In this document: in pieces, positions 35,823 through 46,500 of the stretch | Numbering within the stretch: position 1 is the stretch's first letter | Layout: each line of letters opens with the position of its first letter | DNA from: Blastochloris tepida | GTDB taxonomy: Bacteria > Pseudomonadota > Alphaproteobacteria > Rhizobiales > Xanthobacteraceae | Direction: 5' to 3' | Length of the DNA: 64,000 bases | Assembly: GCF_003966715.1 (NCBI RefSeq) | Contig: NZ_AP018907.1 | Span: forward strand, 856,001 to 920,000 | Made by a program: the position numbers and the translations under genes | Notes under the pieces: model-generated | The model's input: only the letters and a program-made list of their open reading frames with translations | Databases searched by the model: none | Told to the model about the DNA's origin: nothing

Positions 35823-38438
35823 GTGAGCGTCAATCCTTTAGCACGGCCGGGCGCCGCGGGCAATTCGGCGGCCGACTTCAGCGAATTGCTTGCGCGGGCG
35901 CCGAAGCTGCCGCCGGCTGGCGGAAATACGTCGCGGCTGTCACCAGCTGTATTCGAGAAGTCGCAGCCGGCAGGTCCCGTGCCGGCGCCGGCACCCGTCG
36001 TGCCGCCCGGGAGGTTCGCCGAGTTCTGGCGGCTTGGATATCGCCGGCTGGTGCCGATCGTCCCGGTTGATGCTGAATTGTCGGAGCACTCGACGCTCCA
36101 CCAGCGCATCAAGAAAGACCCTCGCAACGATGGCCGCGGCAAGACGCCGGGCGTCAAGGGCCGAGACGGCAAGTGGTGCTCGTTCGATTGGGCGTCTTGG
36201 GAATCCACTGAGGCCGATCTGCAGCGTTGGGCGGGCATGGGCGCCGGTGTCGGCATCAAGTGCGGTGGCGCTGACGGATTGGTGGCGATCGACGCCGACA
36301 CTCTCGACCTCGACCAAGCCCGCACCATTCGGAGCGTTATCGAGGAGAAGCTCGGCCTGTTGCCGGTGCGCATTGGGCAGGACCCCAAGGCGCTCTATTT
36401 GTGTCGATCGTTGGAACCGATGCGCTACGCCCGCGTGGAATTCGGCGAGCGCGATGACAGGGGCCGGTCGCGCTTCCGCGTCGAGCTTCTGACCGACGGC
36501 AGACAGTTCGTTGCCGCCGGGACGCATCCGAAAACCCGCAAGCCCTACCACTGGCCGCGCCCGCCGGTGCGGCTCGACGATCTGCCGGTGTTCGAGCCTC
36601 AAGCCATCCTGGCCGTCTTGGAGGCGATCCGAGCGGCCATGCCGGCCAGCAAACCTTTGGTGCTGGAGGGCGGCAAGGGCGACGTCGACCAGTCCTCGCT
36701 GCAGGGGCGGCTGGAGGACGTTCGCCGCGCCGTCGAGGCTACGCCGAACCGAACCGAGCTGTTCCCGACGCGCGAGGCTTGGCTAGGGTTCGGCTACGCC
36801 ATCAAGGCCGCGTTGCCGGACCACCCCGACGACGCGCTGGAGCTGTTCCACGAGTGGTCGGCCCGCTGGGAGGACCCGGACGGCGAAGCCAACGATCCGG
36901 ATTACGTGACCGCGGAATGGGCGCGGTGCAAGCCGCCGTTCCGGCGCGGTGCCTCGTGGCTGTATGAGTTGGCCGAGCAGCACAGCGGCGGCAAGTTCAG
37001 CCGGGCGGAGCTGTGGTTCGACGTCATCGAGGACACCGAGGACCCGTTCGAGATCGCAGCGCGCCGGGCTCGCGAGCAGGCCGAGGGCTCGGCACCGATG
37101 CTCGCGAGCCCGGCGTTAACGGTCGTTCGCGGGGTGGTGGACACGTCCGCGGTGTCGGTGCGCGAATGGCTGGTGTGCCCCCGCTTGCCGATCGGCGATG
37201 TTGCCCAGTGCGTCGGCGAGCCCGGAATCTCAAAATCCACCTTCGCGCTTCGCGATGCTCTTGCCGTCGCGACGGGCAACGAACAGCTTCTCCGCGGCGC
37301 TGACGCATCGGGAAACCCGATCAGCCCGGAGCGCTTGCATCGCTCTGGTGCGGTCATCGTCTACAACGCCGAGGATCGGGAAGCGGAAATGCGCCGCCGG
37401 TTGGCTGCTGCCCAGCGGCATTACGGCATCACCGCAGCCGACATGAAACACCCGATCGTGCTGTGGTCGGGGATTGACCACCAAACCCTGACGATCGTCC
37501 GCCGCGACGGCGAGCGTGGTGCGATGAAGCGAGCACCGGGCGCCGACGCGCTCGAGAGCGTGATTGCGGAACACGGGGCCGTGCTGGTCGTCCTCGATCC
37601 GCAGATCAGCCTCAGTGCGGGCGGCAACGAGAACAGCAACGACGATCAGGACGCCTTGCTGCAGGAGCTGGCGCGGATCGCGACACGTCGGCAGACGAGC
37701 ATCCTTGTCGTTCACCACACCTCGAAAGCCTCGCGGGACAACAAGGGCGACATGGCGGCCGGACGTGGCGGCTTCGCCGCTGTCGGCAAGGTGCGCAGCG
37801 CCTTCACACTCTGCAACGTGACCGGCGATGGCGACGAAAAGGCTTGGGGCGTCACGCCGGCCGAGCGCCTGATCCGGCTCGACTACGCGAAAGTCAGCCA
37901 CGACAAGGTGCCGACGGGGCCTCTCGTGTTCCGGCGTGTCAGCGCTCCGGTTGGAAACGGCCTCGGAACTCGGCCAGCGACGGCCGAGGTGTTGTTCGAG
38001 GGCAACCCGCGCGAGGCGCTCAAGATGGCCGGCGACTTCGCCCCGGTGCTGGAGCTGGTGGACGTCAAAGCCCTGGCCGCGGCCGCCGGCGAAAAGCCGG
38101 TTGACCAAGCCAAAGCACAGCAAGTCGCCCGCATCGCCAATGAGCTGATGGGCGACGACGACGAAATCGGGCTCGGCGGGAATTGGGAGGTCATCGGCGC
38201 TCGGATGCGCGACGCCGGCCTGATCAAGGCCGCAGGTCGGCCGACGATTACCGGAGAGGTTCGGTCGGCGCTCGTGGGTCAAGGAATTTGCGTCGACCAC
38301 CGCGGCCGAAAAGTCCTGATCCGAATTTCAAAGCGGGGCTCCGGCGACAAGGCGCCGCTATGGATCGAACGAATTCCGGCCGAGGACACGTATGACATGT
38401 CACACACGAGCCGCGTCACACAGGAAGGCGGAAAATGA
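35823..38438 (+). CDS. Primase-polymerase/RepA-like helicase fusion
   Basis: 871 residues in three parts. An AEP-type primase domain (about 65-250) has the metal-binding AIDADTLD and a conserved His in AAGTHPKT. A PriCT-like segment follows (about 290-390). The C-terminal RecA-like helicase has Walker A GEPGISKST near 464, Walker B LVVLDPQ and LVVHHTSKASRDN. Such proteins start replication of satellites and plasmid-like phages at a nearby origin. The iteron array follows immediately. Confidence 0.85.
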   Translation: MSVNPLARPGAAGNSAADFSELLARAPKLPPAGGNTSRLSPAVFEKSQPAGPVPAPAPVVPPGRFAEFWRLGYRRLVPIVPVDAELSEHSTLHQRIKKDPRNDGRGKTPGVKGRDGKWCSFDWASWESTEADLQRWAGMGAGVGIKCGGADGLVAIDADTLDLDQARTIRSVIEEKLGLLPVRIGQDPKALYLCRSLEPMRYARVEFGERDDRGRSRFRVELLTDGRQFVAAGTHPKTRKPYHWPRPPVRLDDLPVFEPQAILAVLEAIRAAMPASKPLVLEGGKGDVDQSSLQGRLEDVRRAVEATPNRTELFPTREAWLGFGYAIKAALPDHPDDALELFHEWSARWEDPDGEANDPDYVTAEWARCKPPFRRGASWLYELAEQHSGGKFSRAELWFDVIEDTEDPFEIAARRAREQAEGSAPMLASPALTVVRGVVDTSAVSVREWLVCPRLPIGDVAQCVGEPGISKSTFALRDALAVATGNEQLLRGADASGNPISPERLHRSGAVIVYNAEDREAEMRRRLAAAQRHYGITAADMKHPIVLWSGIDHQTLTIVRRDGERGAMKRAPGADALESVIAEHGAVLVVLDPQISLSAGGNENSNDDQDALLQELARIATRRQTSILVVHHTSKASRDNKGDMAAGRGGFAAVGKVRSAFTLCNVTGDGDEKAWGVTPAERLIRLDYAKVSHDKVPTGPLVFRRVSAPVGNGLGTRPATAEVLFEGNPREALKMAGDFAPVLELVDVKALAAAAGEKPVDQAKAQQVARIANELMGDDDEIGLGGNWEVIGARMRDAGLIKAAGRPTITGEVRSALVGQGICVDHRGRKVLIRISKRGSGDKAPLWIERIPAEDTYDMSHTSRVTQEGGK

Positions 38439-38449
38439 CTTTCACCGGC

Positions 38450-38709
38450 CTTGTCGCCCTTTTCGGCCTTGTCGATCGCATGTCGGTGCTTGTCGGCGAC
38501 AAGCCGATCGCAGGTCTTGTCGGTGCTTGTCGGTCGCTTGTCGGCGACAAGCAAAATATCCATCAAAACAATGAGTTAGTTCATTCCGGTTTGCTTGTCG
38601 GTGCTTGTCGGCAGAAAACAAGCGACAAGGGCGGAAAAAACTCAATGAAATCAATGCTTGTCGCTTGTCGGTGCTTGTCGCCCTACGGGGGGCTGTCGGC
38701 ACCGACAAG
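38450..38709. repeat. Iteron array, probable replication origin
   Basis: The heptamer CTTGTCG occurs 11 times forward (starts 38450, 38468, 38489, 38516, 38526, 38537, 38594, 38604, 38657, 38664, 38674) and 4 times inverted (38497, 38545, 38623, 38703) in 260 bp. The longer unit CGGTGCTTGTCGG recurs three times exactly and once with one change. AT-rich stretches at 38,551-38,590 and 38,633-38,656 could serve for unwinding. A short open frame across it is an artefact of the repeats. Confidence 0.8.
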
Positions 38710-38831
38710 CCGCCGCCCCCACGGGCGGAAGGCGGCCGTTTCAGAAAAACGGCACGGTGGTTTTCGACAACAAACAAGGCCGACAATTCGGCGGATAAAA
38801 TATCCGGTCGCCGCGTCATACGGGATAATTT

Positions 38832-39413
38832 ATGCGGGCGTTTGGGCGGAGCGCATCGGTGAAGCTTAACAGTCGCCAATTGTGGGCGCGCTCGCGCGAA
38901 TTCCGAGAGGTGGCCGACGCCGCGCTCGCGAAATTCAACGCGACCCGCCATCTCCGGCCAAAATGCGGCGCCAAGCGGCGGACGGATGGCCAGCCGTGCC
39001 AGAACTTGCCGTTGGCCAATGGGCGTTGCCGGCTTCACGGTGGCCGTGTGCCGGGCGGTGACGGGTGGCATAAGCCCCGGTGGCCGGAGAACGGCCCCGG
39101 CGCCGACGCGGCGCTGGCGCGCAAGCTGGAGCATCTGGAGTGGCGTCGGGCGAAGCGTGCTGCTCGCCTTGCCGCGATGACGCCGGAGGAGAGGGCGCGT
39201 CACGAGGCTTGGCACCGCGCACGCAAGCCCGGCTCGGCCGCCGAACGTGCCGCCGAACGTGAGCGGCGGCGCCAGGACAAGGCTGCGGCGAATCTGCTGG
39301 GCGGTGATCGGCCGCGTGAGCGCCGCAGTCCGGAGCTGCTGGCGCTCGACGCCGAGATCGTCGAATTGCGATTGGCGCTCGCGATCGAAACAGGAGAAGG
39401 GATTTTCCGATGA
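38832..39413 (+). CDS. HGGxP-type cysteine-motif phage protein
   Basis: 193 residues. RPKCGAKRRTDGQPCQN, then GRCRLHGGRVPGG is the Cys-His/HGG motif of small phage and island proteins thought to bind zinc; role unknown. The C-terminal half is a highly charged helix. A GTG at 38,862 is an alternative start. It overlaps the next gene by 4 bp. Confidence 0.7.
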   Translation: MRAFGRSASVKLNSRQLWARSREFREVADAALAKFNATRHLRPKCGAKRRTDGQPCQNLPLANGRCRLHGGRVPGGDGWHKPRWPENGPGADAALARKLEHLEWRRAKRAARLAAMTPEERARHEAWHRARKPGSAAERAAERERRRQDKAAANLLGGDRPRERRSPELLALDAEIVELRLALAIETGEGIFR

Positions 39414-39796
39414 CAAAGGCCAACGACGAAGGCGAAGCCGACGACGGCCTCGACGCTGAGCTCGAAGAGCTCGCCGCGATCGACGATGAGGTCGAGTTCC
39501 GAGAGGCGCTCGGGCGGAGCCTGCGCACGCGCGGGGCGTTTGAAGGCTATCGGGCAGCGTTGAGCGTGGCCCGCGACAAGCGGGCGCCAGCACCGGCCCG
39601 CGCAACGGCGTCCGTGGCGCTGTTGCGTGCTGCGAACTTGTTCGCGAAGAGCGACGATGGCGGGGCGCCTAAGCAGCCGTACGAAATGAGCCTCGACGAA
39701 CTCGACCGTGAGATCGAACGCTTGCGGCGGGCGCGCACCGGCGAAGCCGCGCCGGCGAAGCCGCGATCGAAGCGGGATCGGGGCGTGTTCGGCTGA
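39410..39796 (+). CDS. Small acidic hypothetical protein
   Basis: 128 residues. An acidic N-terminus is followed by helices and MSLDELDREIERLRRARTG, a pattern common in phage genes that follow HGGxP proteins. A packaging or terminase-accessory role is possible but unproven. ATGA overlap with the upstream gene. Confidence 0.6.
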   Translation: MTKANDEGEADDGLDAELEELAAIDDEVEFREALGRSLRTRGAFEGYRAALSVARDKRAPAPARATASVALLRAANLFAKSDDGGAPKQPYEMSLDELDREIERLRRARTGEAAPAKPRSKRDRGVFG

Positions 39797-39864
39797 CCGG
39801 AGCCTGTGTGAAGCAAAGCCGAAGAAATCGGCAGCCGAGCGCAATTGGCTGCCAAAAATCCCAA

Positions 39865-40887
39865 TTAGCGGGAACTGACGGTTTGCACCGCGGCTCTTTG
39901 GATCGCCGCTCCGGAAGAATTCACCTGATCAGCCGTTTTCCCTACGGTCGACAAGACGTAGTGTCCCCCAGCCGGTCGCTTGAGCACGACATAGTTTGTC
40001 GCGTAACCTTCGTCCGTCTCGCAGACGGTGAACAGGTTGAACGCCGAAGCATTCGACTCCGCTGGAGCGATTCCGGAAGCGAACCTTCCTTTGCAGCGTG
40101 AACTGTCGGCAGCGAACAAGCCCGCCTTTATCGCCTCAGGTGTCGTCTCACGGTCCGCGGCCATCACTCTAACCGAACCTATGCCCTCGCCCTTTATCGC
40201 CCAAACGGCATCGTGCGCCTTTAGCTCAGGTGGAATCGCATCGGGCTGTAGGAAGACGAATCCCGTAATGCCGGCGAGACTGAGGACGTTTGTCGCGAAG
40301 GTCACGGCTTCAAGACGCGTTTCGGCCGAAGGGCCGACAGGTGCGCGTGAAGCTGTTGGGGGGTGTGGGGTCGGGCGCGCCGCTGTTGGTGCGCCGAGAG
40401 GGTTCTTTGCGCAATTAAGCAACTCTGCGAGCATCGAAGACGTATTTGTCAAATTAAACTTCATAAATTCATCAGAATCTAACGACTTAATGTATAATAC
40501 GTATCCGCGACGGATTTCGTTAAACAGACCAACATCATCTGGCAATTCTGCTAAAACAAGTTTATCTGAAATGGCTTCTCCGATTCCAAATCGGACTGGT
40601 CCATCATCAATTTTGTAAGCAAATCTATGATTCGACATCAACGGTAAATGCCAATTATTGCGCGATAGGCCAAGAGACCATCGAAAATCATTGCTTATTG
40701 AAAATAGAACATTGTAGCCGGACCTGTACGGAGCGAGAGAAACGCACGATTGAAACTTGCCGGTTTTATCGTTGCTGTACGCTGTTACAGACCAATTTCC
40801 TACATTGAACTCTCGGATTCGTGCTGCGTTGGCGCAAGAAGTCAGCGCCGTCAGAAGCGCGAGGGAAGAAACAACAAGCCGAACCAT
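39865..40887 (-). CDS. Exported protein of unknown function
   Basis: 340 residues. The N-terminus MVRLVVSSLALLTALTSCANA is a signal peptide; LTSC could be a lipobox. Two regions flank a Pro-rich linker (about residues 165-190). Part of the gene is AT-richer than its neighbours. It is transcribed against the replication operon, like typical cargo. Confidence 0.65.
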   Translation of the reverse strand: MVRLVVSSLALLTALTSCANAARIREFNVGNWSVTAYSNDKTGKFQSCVSLAPYRSGYNVLFSISNDFRWSLGLSRNNWHLPLMSNHRFAYKIDDGPVRFGIGEAISDKLVLAELPDDVGLFNEIRRGYVLYIKSLDSDEFMKFNLTNTSSMLAELLNCAKNPLGAPTAARPTPHPPTASRAPVGPSAETRLEAVTFATNVLSLAGITGFVFLQPDAIPPELKAHDAVWAIKGEGIGSVRVMAADRETTPEAIKAGLFAADSSRCKGRFASGIAPAESNASAFNLFTVCETDEGYATNYVVLKRPAGGHYVLSTVGKTADQVNSSGAAIQRAAVQTVSSR

Positions 40888-40965
40888 GGCGCGCCCTCCG
40901 GAAAAGTCAGATGCAGTGTCCCCTTGTGCAGCCCGAGATTGCAAGGGTCTCGGCTAAGGAAGCGC

Positions 40966-41640
40966 TCAATTCGAGGTGGACAGCATCCGCTTGACGCTTT
41001 CGGCCCCGTAGGGCGCACCAGACGGCCCGGTGAAGCCGGCTTCGGCCAACTTGGCGGCGACAGTGCGGAGCGACGGCCGCTCGCCCGTCCGAGGGTTCTT
41101 CCGGTTCAGGCGGCGGGCGAGCGCGATGGCTTCGGCCGGCACCGGCTTGCGACCTTCGACGCGACGGCCGATTTCCCGGCTCTTGCGGTCCCGCGCGCCG
41201 CGAAGCTTGGCGACCACCATCGCCTTTTCGAACTGAGAGACGGCGCCGAGGATTTGCCGGATCAGCGTCGCGGTCGGTGTCTCGTCAACGAAGCTATCAG
41301 GGCTGTCGGCGGCAATAAGTTCGATCCCGAGGCGCTGTAGCATGCTGTGGCCGGTTTCCTGCACGATCAGATCGCGGGCGAACCTGCTGGCCGTCTCGAC
41401 GATGATCTTGCGAACCCCGTTGCCGGCGATCCGCTCCAGCATGTCGGCGAAACCCGGACGGGTGTCGACAGGGTCGGCGCCGCTGACGGCCGCGTCGTAG
41501 AACTCGGCAACGATCGTCAGCCCGGCCCGCTTCGCATACGCCTCAACGGCCGCCTTTTGACGCGCCAGGCTGTCCTTGTCGGCGCCGACGTTCGAGGCGG
41601 AGCTTGTGCGGTAGTAGGCGAGCGCTTCGTGCTTGGCCAT
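40966..41640 (-). CDS. Serine recombinase (resolvase family)
   Basis: 224 residues from the ATG at 41,640. ALAYYRTSSASNVG contains the nucleophilic Ser region; FYDAAVSGADP, TRPGFADML and ETASRFARD follow in resolvase order. The C-terminus has an HTH-like region (SLRTVAAKLAEAGFTGPSG). It could resolve multimers or invert DNA within the island. Confidence 0.88.
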   Translation of the reverse strand: MAKHEALAYYRTSSASNVGADKDSLARQKAAVEAYAKRAGLTIVAEFYDAAVSGADPVDTRPGFADMLERIAGNGVRKIIVETASRFARDLIVQETGHSMLQRLGIELIAADSPDSFVDETPTATLIRQILGAVSQFEKAMVVAKLRGARDRKSREIGRRVEGRKPVPAEAIALARRLNRKNPRTGERPSLRTVAAKLAEAGFTGPSGAPYGAESVKRMLSTSN

Positions 41641-41692
41641 CTGCTTTCCCTTCATTCAAGGCTATGCAGAGTCTCGCGCTTTCGGCTGAAAC

Positions 41693-41718
41693 TGTCAACA
41701 ATCTTGAGAAAGTTGACA
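41693..41718. promoter_or_regulatory. Inverted repeat upstream of the serine recombinase
   Basis: TGTCAAC / GTTGACA arms with a 12-bp spacer, 53 bp upstream of the recombinase start. A likely operator or recombinase site. Confidence 0.5.
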
Positions 41719-41900
41719 ATCGCCACGGCCGCGCCACGGCGGAGGGGGCGCCGAACCCGATGCTGTACGTATTCGCGCGTATGCTGGCGAAGGCATCGGC
41801 GCGGCGGTGGCCGAGTATGAAAATGTCAGACAATCCCGATGCGACTAGAGCGTTCAGTCTCAACAAAATTCGCTTTTCTGAAATGTCGTTCGTCAGAAAA

Positions 41901-41921
41901 TGTCTGATGACAAATCAGACA
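41901..41921. promoter_or_regulatory. Inverted repeat upstream of 42,012 gene
   Basis: TGTCTGA / TCAGACA arms with a 7-bp spacer. A related ATGTCAGACA lies at 41,824. The surrounding 41,820-41,990 is AT-rich and has no gene; it probably contains the promoter. Confidence 0.5.
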
Positions 41922-42011
41922 AATCATACGAAACCGCTGGAAGCGGCCGCTATTTACAGAAAAGCAAACCCCATACATGCTCATTTCATCGGTAAACCGT
42001 CGGAGGGACGC

Positions 42012-42314
42012 ATGTCTAGGCTTGAAAACGAAATCCGTGCGTTTTGGTGCACGATGTCCGAGGTTGCCGCCTCGGAACGCGGTAACGATCCCAACGAGGC
42101 TCGCGCGGGCGTCGAGTGCCTGACGGCCTGCGGCTCCTACGGCGCGAGCCCAGCGATGCGGCGCCGGGTCATCGGCGAGCTGCGGCGGCTCACCGCCGCG
42201 TCGCGGCATGCGTCCGCGCGAGCCGCCGCATCGGCGTGCATCGTTGAGCTGGAGAGCATCGACGAAGTCGCCGACGCGGTCGCGATGGCGCGGATAGAGG
42301 CCGAGATCGGTTGA
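42012..42314 (+). CDS. Small helical hypothetical protein
   Basis: 100 residues, starting 8 bp after GGAGGGA. Helical, with an alternating Ala/Arg pattern; no recognised domain. Preceded by the palindromes described at 41,901. Confidence 0.6.
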   Translation: MSRLENEIRAFWCTMSEVAASERGNDPNEARAGVECLTACGSYGASPAMRRRVIGELRRLTAASRHASARAAASACIVELESIDEVADAVAMARIEAEIG

Positions 42315-42564
42315 TCGTCGCTGGCCCCGTGGCCGGCGGCGCGCGGCGCGCCAGCGGCTGATCCCCGCCTCGGGCCGGTGGCGCGGGCGACATGCGGGCA
42401 TGCGATGCGCGCACGTCGAGCGACGCGGCGGGGCTGGCCGGCGAGCCCCGCCAGCACCCCGGCCCGGCCCCCGGTCACCCTCCGGGGGTAGTCCGAACGC
42501 GATGACAGAAGCGGCGCCGGGCGCTCATAGAAATTCGCGCCGAGCCCGAACTTTTCCCGCGCGA

Positions 42565-42843
42565 TCATCCGCGGCGACGTCCCGGAAACGCCACCACGTT
42601 GCCGCCGACAGCCGGCGTGACCGGGCGCCCGGCGACGCTGGCCGACGCACAGCTCGACCCGGCGCCGACCGCCGCGCGCACCGGCCGCGGCGACAGTTCG
42701 TCAGCCAACGCGGCAGCGTCCTCTCGCATCAGTTCAACCAACCGCGTGATGCGGGGCCGACGATCGGCCGGCACCGCATCGAGCACTTCGTCGGCAAGAA
42801 CGGTCAACGCCGCGACAACGCGGCGAGCATGAATGTCGAGCAC
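42565..42843 (-). CDS. Possible small DNA-associated protein
   Basis: About 92 residues from a GTG. The helical part (HARRVVAALTVLADEVLDAV...) and the C-terminal VVAFPGRRRG resemble short island proteins. Start and reality are both uncertain; the 42,315-42,564 stretch has no other gene. Confidence 0.4.
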   Translation of the reverse strand: MLDIHARRVVAALTVLADEVLDAVPADRRPRITRLVELMREDAAALADELSPRPVRAAVGAGSSCASASVAGRPVTPAVGGNVVAFPGRRRG

Positions 42844-42987
42844 AGCGGCCCCCGTGGTTGTGGCGGTTTCGGCAGCATAGTCGCGTTGCCCGAAGTGTGC
42901 GCTTCCGGCGTTTTTGGGAGGCATTTTAGCGCACACCTGAAACGCCTACTTTGGGCAAACGACAGCGATCTTTTGAGGACCAACGCG

Positions 42988-43515
42988 ATGTCTCGACGTC
43001 CTTTCGACATGTGGCCTTACATCGATCGCATCTGTACGGGCCTAAAGGACGCGACGGGCTACGCGGAACGAGGCGCAACCGCCGCATTTGCGTACAAGGC
43101 TGCGCACGGTCTGCGGTGGGCGTTCGAATATGCGGGAGTCCTCTGGATAGAACAGGTATCCCTCCCGGCTGAGCAACGCGATCGCATCCTCGGATTGCTT
43201 GTTTGTGCTGAAGCCGCCATGCGAGCACCGCTTGAGCAAGTTGGGTGTTCGGCCGCGACGACCAAGGCCGCCATGGCGGCTTTCGCGACGCTGATTGTGA
43301 TGCTGGCGGAGACACCGGAACAGCGCCTGTCGCGTTTCGACGGACAGGGGGCCGACGCCATGGACACCGTGGTCATATTCCGGAACGCGATGCACAGCGT
43401 TGAATTGACGTGCCGAATTCTTGACCGCGCCCGCGAACGGCGGCGAGCGACCGTCGACGCGCTTCAGCCGCTGGTGAGCGTTGGAACCGAGGGAGCTCTC
43501 GCATGCCGTCGTTGA
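42988..43515 (+). CDS. Hypothetical protein
   Basis: 175 residues, helical. Nothing recognised. TGAGGA upstream supports the start. It overlaps the large virion-like gene by 13 bp, so the two are probably co-translated. Confidence 0.55.
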   Translation: MSRRPFDMWPYIDRICTGLKDATGYAERGATAAFAYKAAHGLRWAFEYAGVLWIEQVSLPAEQRDRILGLLVCAEAAMRAPLEQVGCSAATTKAAMAAFATLIVMLAETPEQRLSRFDGQGADAMDTVVIFRNAMHSVELTCRILDRARERRRATVDALQPLVSVGTEGALACRR

Positions 43516-46500
43516 ACGAATCCGAAGGCCGGCGCTCGCAGGGTGGCGCAATGACCGCCTCGCCGCAGAACGTCATTGAAGTTGAGCTGCCGGACGGAAC
43601 CGTGATCGAGGTGGCCGGCGTCACGACGCCCGAGGCCGCCGCCAGGGCCGCGCATGCCTACATGAAAAGGCGTCCGGCCGGTCCCACCGCTGGTGCGCCT
43701 GTCGCAGCCACACCGTCCCCGGCCGCAACCACGGCCCCCGCGGACCCGGCGGCGGCCGCCGCCATGAGGCCGGCCCCGGAGCCGCACCAGAGCCTCGCGC
43801 GACAGATCGGTGGCGCGATCGGCCGCGCCGCGGCGGGCGTTCCGCAACTCGCTGTCGAGCGTGTGTTGTCGCCATTGTCACAGGCTGCGCGCGGCGTTCG
43901 CGAGGGTGTCGCGGCTGTCGCCGGCCTGCCGGTCGATCTGGTCAATGCGGGGCTGAGCCTCGCCGGCCTCGGCAGCGAAAAGCCGGTCGCCGGATCGAAG
44001 CAGATCGACGAGCTGCTGAACGGCTACGGCGCCTTTGAGCCGCCGCCGGCGCAGAACTTCGGCGAGCGCATGTTGCGCCGCGTCGGGATTGAGGTCGGCG
44101 CGGCGACTGTGCCTGTCGCTGGAGCGCTTCGCGCTGGCGAGATGGGCGTCGAGGCCGCCCGCAAGCTGCCGCCGCTGGTCCGCGAGTTCGTCGAGTCTGC
44201 GGCCACCGCGCCCGGCCAGTTCGTTGCGCGCGAGGGCACGACGGCGGCCGCTGCCGGCGCTGGTGCTGGACTAGTCGGCGAGCTGACCGGCCGCAATCGC
44301 GCGATTGGGGAAGGACGCGAGCCGACGACCGGCCAGCAGATCGGCGATTTGGCCGGGGCACTCGGCGGCGCCGGCGCCGTCGGTGTGGTCCGGTCGGTCG
44401 GCCCAGCGGTGGCCGACGTGGCGCGCGCCGTCACCGGCTCGCCGAGCTACACGTCGAAGGTCGTCCGAGAAGCGGCGGCCGAGCAGCTCGCGCAGAACTA
44501 CGTCGGCCCGGCGTCGCAGGACGGCGATACGCGGCAGATCATCGAGGCCATCGAGCGCGGCCGGCGGGTCGGCGACGCGGTTCCCGGTTTCCGCGATACG
44601 TTGGCCGCCAGGACCGGGAACGCCGGCTTTGCCGCGCTGGAGCAAAGCCGCAGCAGCACCGGTCCGAATTCCGGCCTGTTCGCCCAGCGTCGCGCCGAGA
44701 ACACGGCCGCGGTTGACAGCGCCCTGGCCGGCGTGGCGCCGCAAGGATCGCCGTCCGATCTGCGCAACGCCTTGGCCGTCGAGCGAGACCGCCGGCTTGC
44801 CGAAGCCGCCGACCGGACGCGGGCGGCACAAGCCACGTTCAACCAAGCGGCCGACCGGCTGCAGGCCGTGCGCGCCACCGCGGACGCGCGTGGCGCCGAT
44901 ATCCGGAGCGCATTGGAGGATGCGAAGGCGGCGGCTCGCGACGTCGAGCGGGAAGCGTGGCGCGGCGTCTCCGATGCCGGCGAGGTCGACATTCGGCCGC
45001 TGGCCGCCTCCTTCCAGCGTGTCACCGGCGGCTTGTCCGAGGCCGAGCGCCGCTCGTTCGTGCCGCGGGATATCGTCTCGATTCCCGACGCGATCATTGA
45101 ACGGGTGCAGCCGCGCAATCCGGCGTTGGCGCAGACACGCGCCGATCTGCCGGCCGAGGATCGCGCCATTTTCGACGCCATCCTCGGCGGCGGAGCCGCG
45201 CCGGACGCGACCGTGAATGTGCGCCTCGGCGAGGTGACGGGCCTGCGGTCGGCGCTCTCCAGCGCCTTGATCGAAGCCGGCATCGCGCGCGACCCGGCCC
45301 GGGCTCGCGTGCTCAACCAGTACATTTCGGCCGTCGACGACTATCTCGGCGCGGCGCTGCCGGCCGAGTTGCGCGGCCAGTATGACGCCGCTCGCGCCGT
45401 CAGCCGCGACTTGAACGACCGCTTCACCCGGCCACAGTCGGCCATCGCGCAGACGCTCGACCGGCAACAAGGCCTCTACCGGCAGCCGGACTCGGCGGTG
45501 CCGGACAAGTTCGTGCAGTCGGACGAAGGTCGCATCGCCGACTTCGAGGCGCTCATTCGCGAGGCCGGGAACGATCCGCGCACCCGCGGCGCCATCCGAG
45601 ATCAAGTCCTGTCCGACGTCCGGCAGCGCGGCTTGCTCGACGATCCGGAGCGGCTCGACGCCTATCTCGGCCGCTACAACACGGTGTTCAGCCGGTTCCC
45701 CGAGCTTCGGGCCGAGCTCGGCAACGCCGCGGCCTTGCGCCGGACGCTCGGCGAGGCGACCACCGCCGAGGCCGGCTTGGCGCGCGATCTGGGCACGCCG
45801 GAGCGGCCGGGCCGCGGCACGGTCGGCCAGTATCTGCGCAGTGCTGACGAGACGACCGAAGCGGCGTTCGAGCGCGTGCTGCGCTCGCACGAGCCGGGCA
45901 AGGCCGCTGACGAACTCTTGCGGTTCACCGGCGACAGCCCGGCCGCGGTGGACGGTGCTCGGGCCGCGTTCTGGAGAAGCCTGGAGAAGCACGCCCGCGC
46001 CACCGATCCGGCGACGCCCGGCGTGCGGCCGTGGGTGCCGGCAGCAATGAAAAGCTTCCTCGACGAGCCGCGGTCGGTGGCGGTGGCCGAGCGGCTTTAC
46101 CGCGACAACCCGGAGCACCTCGCCAATATCCGCCAGATCGCCGAGGCCATTCAGGGCGTCGACCTTCGCCCCCGGCCGCCCGCGGCGGTGGGCGGCAATC
46201 CGGCCGCAGCCGGCGGCCCCGGCAACATCCTGACGCCCGAGACGGTCATGAGCCGCACCCTGGCGTGGCACCGTGGCCAGATCGGCGGCCCGTTCTTGGT
46301 GTCGTCGCTCGCGGCGGTGGCCGCGCGCCGGGCCGTCCGTCGAGCGCATGCCGACGCCATCAGCCGGCTGTTGGACGAGGCGTTGCTCGACCCGGACCTC
46401 GCCAAGCTCCTACTGGAGCAAAACAATCCGGCGACGCGGGCGGCGCTGACGCGACGCACCAAGGGGTGGATGGGCAATGAGGCTTCCACACTGGCCGATC

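Noticed and set aside
38450..38709. CRISPR-like array
   Set aside because: Repeats are 7-13 bp, irregularly spaced and in both directions, with no spacer-size pattern and no cas genes.
38435..38869. 144-codon open frame across the iteron array
   Set aside because: Its sequence is produced by the CTTGTCG repeats (recurring LVGACR and LVGDK) and has no domain; the repeats explain it better as an origin.
42400..42987. Upstream extension of the 42,988 gene
   Set aside because: Residues before the ATG at 42,988 are low-complexity Arg/Ala and overlap a better minus-strand candidate; a TGAGGA site supports the later start.
44271..46349. 692-codon minus-strand frame opposite the virion-like gene
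   Set aside because: A shadow frame caused by codon bias; no ribosome site or domain, while the plus frame has a helical protein pattern and overlapping operon structure.
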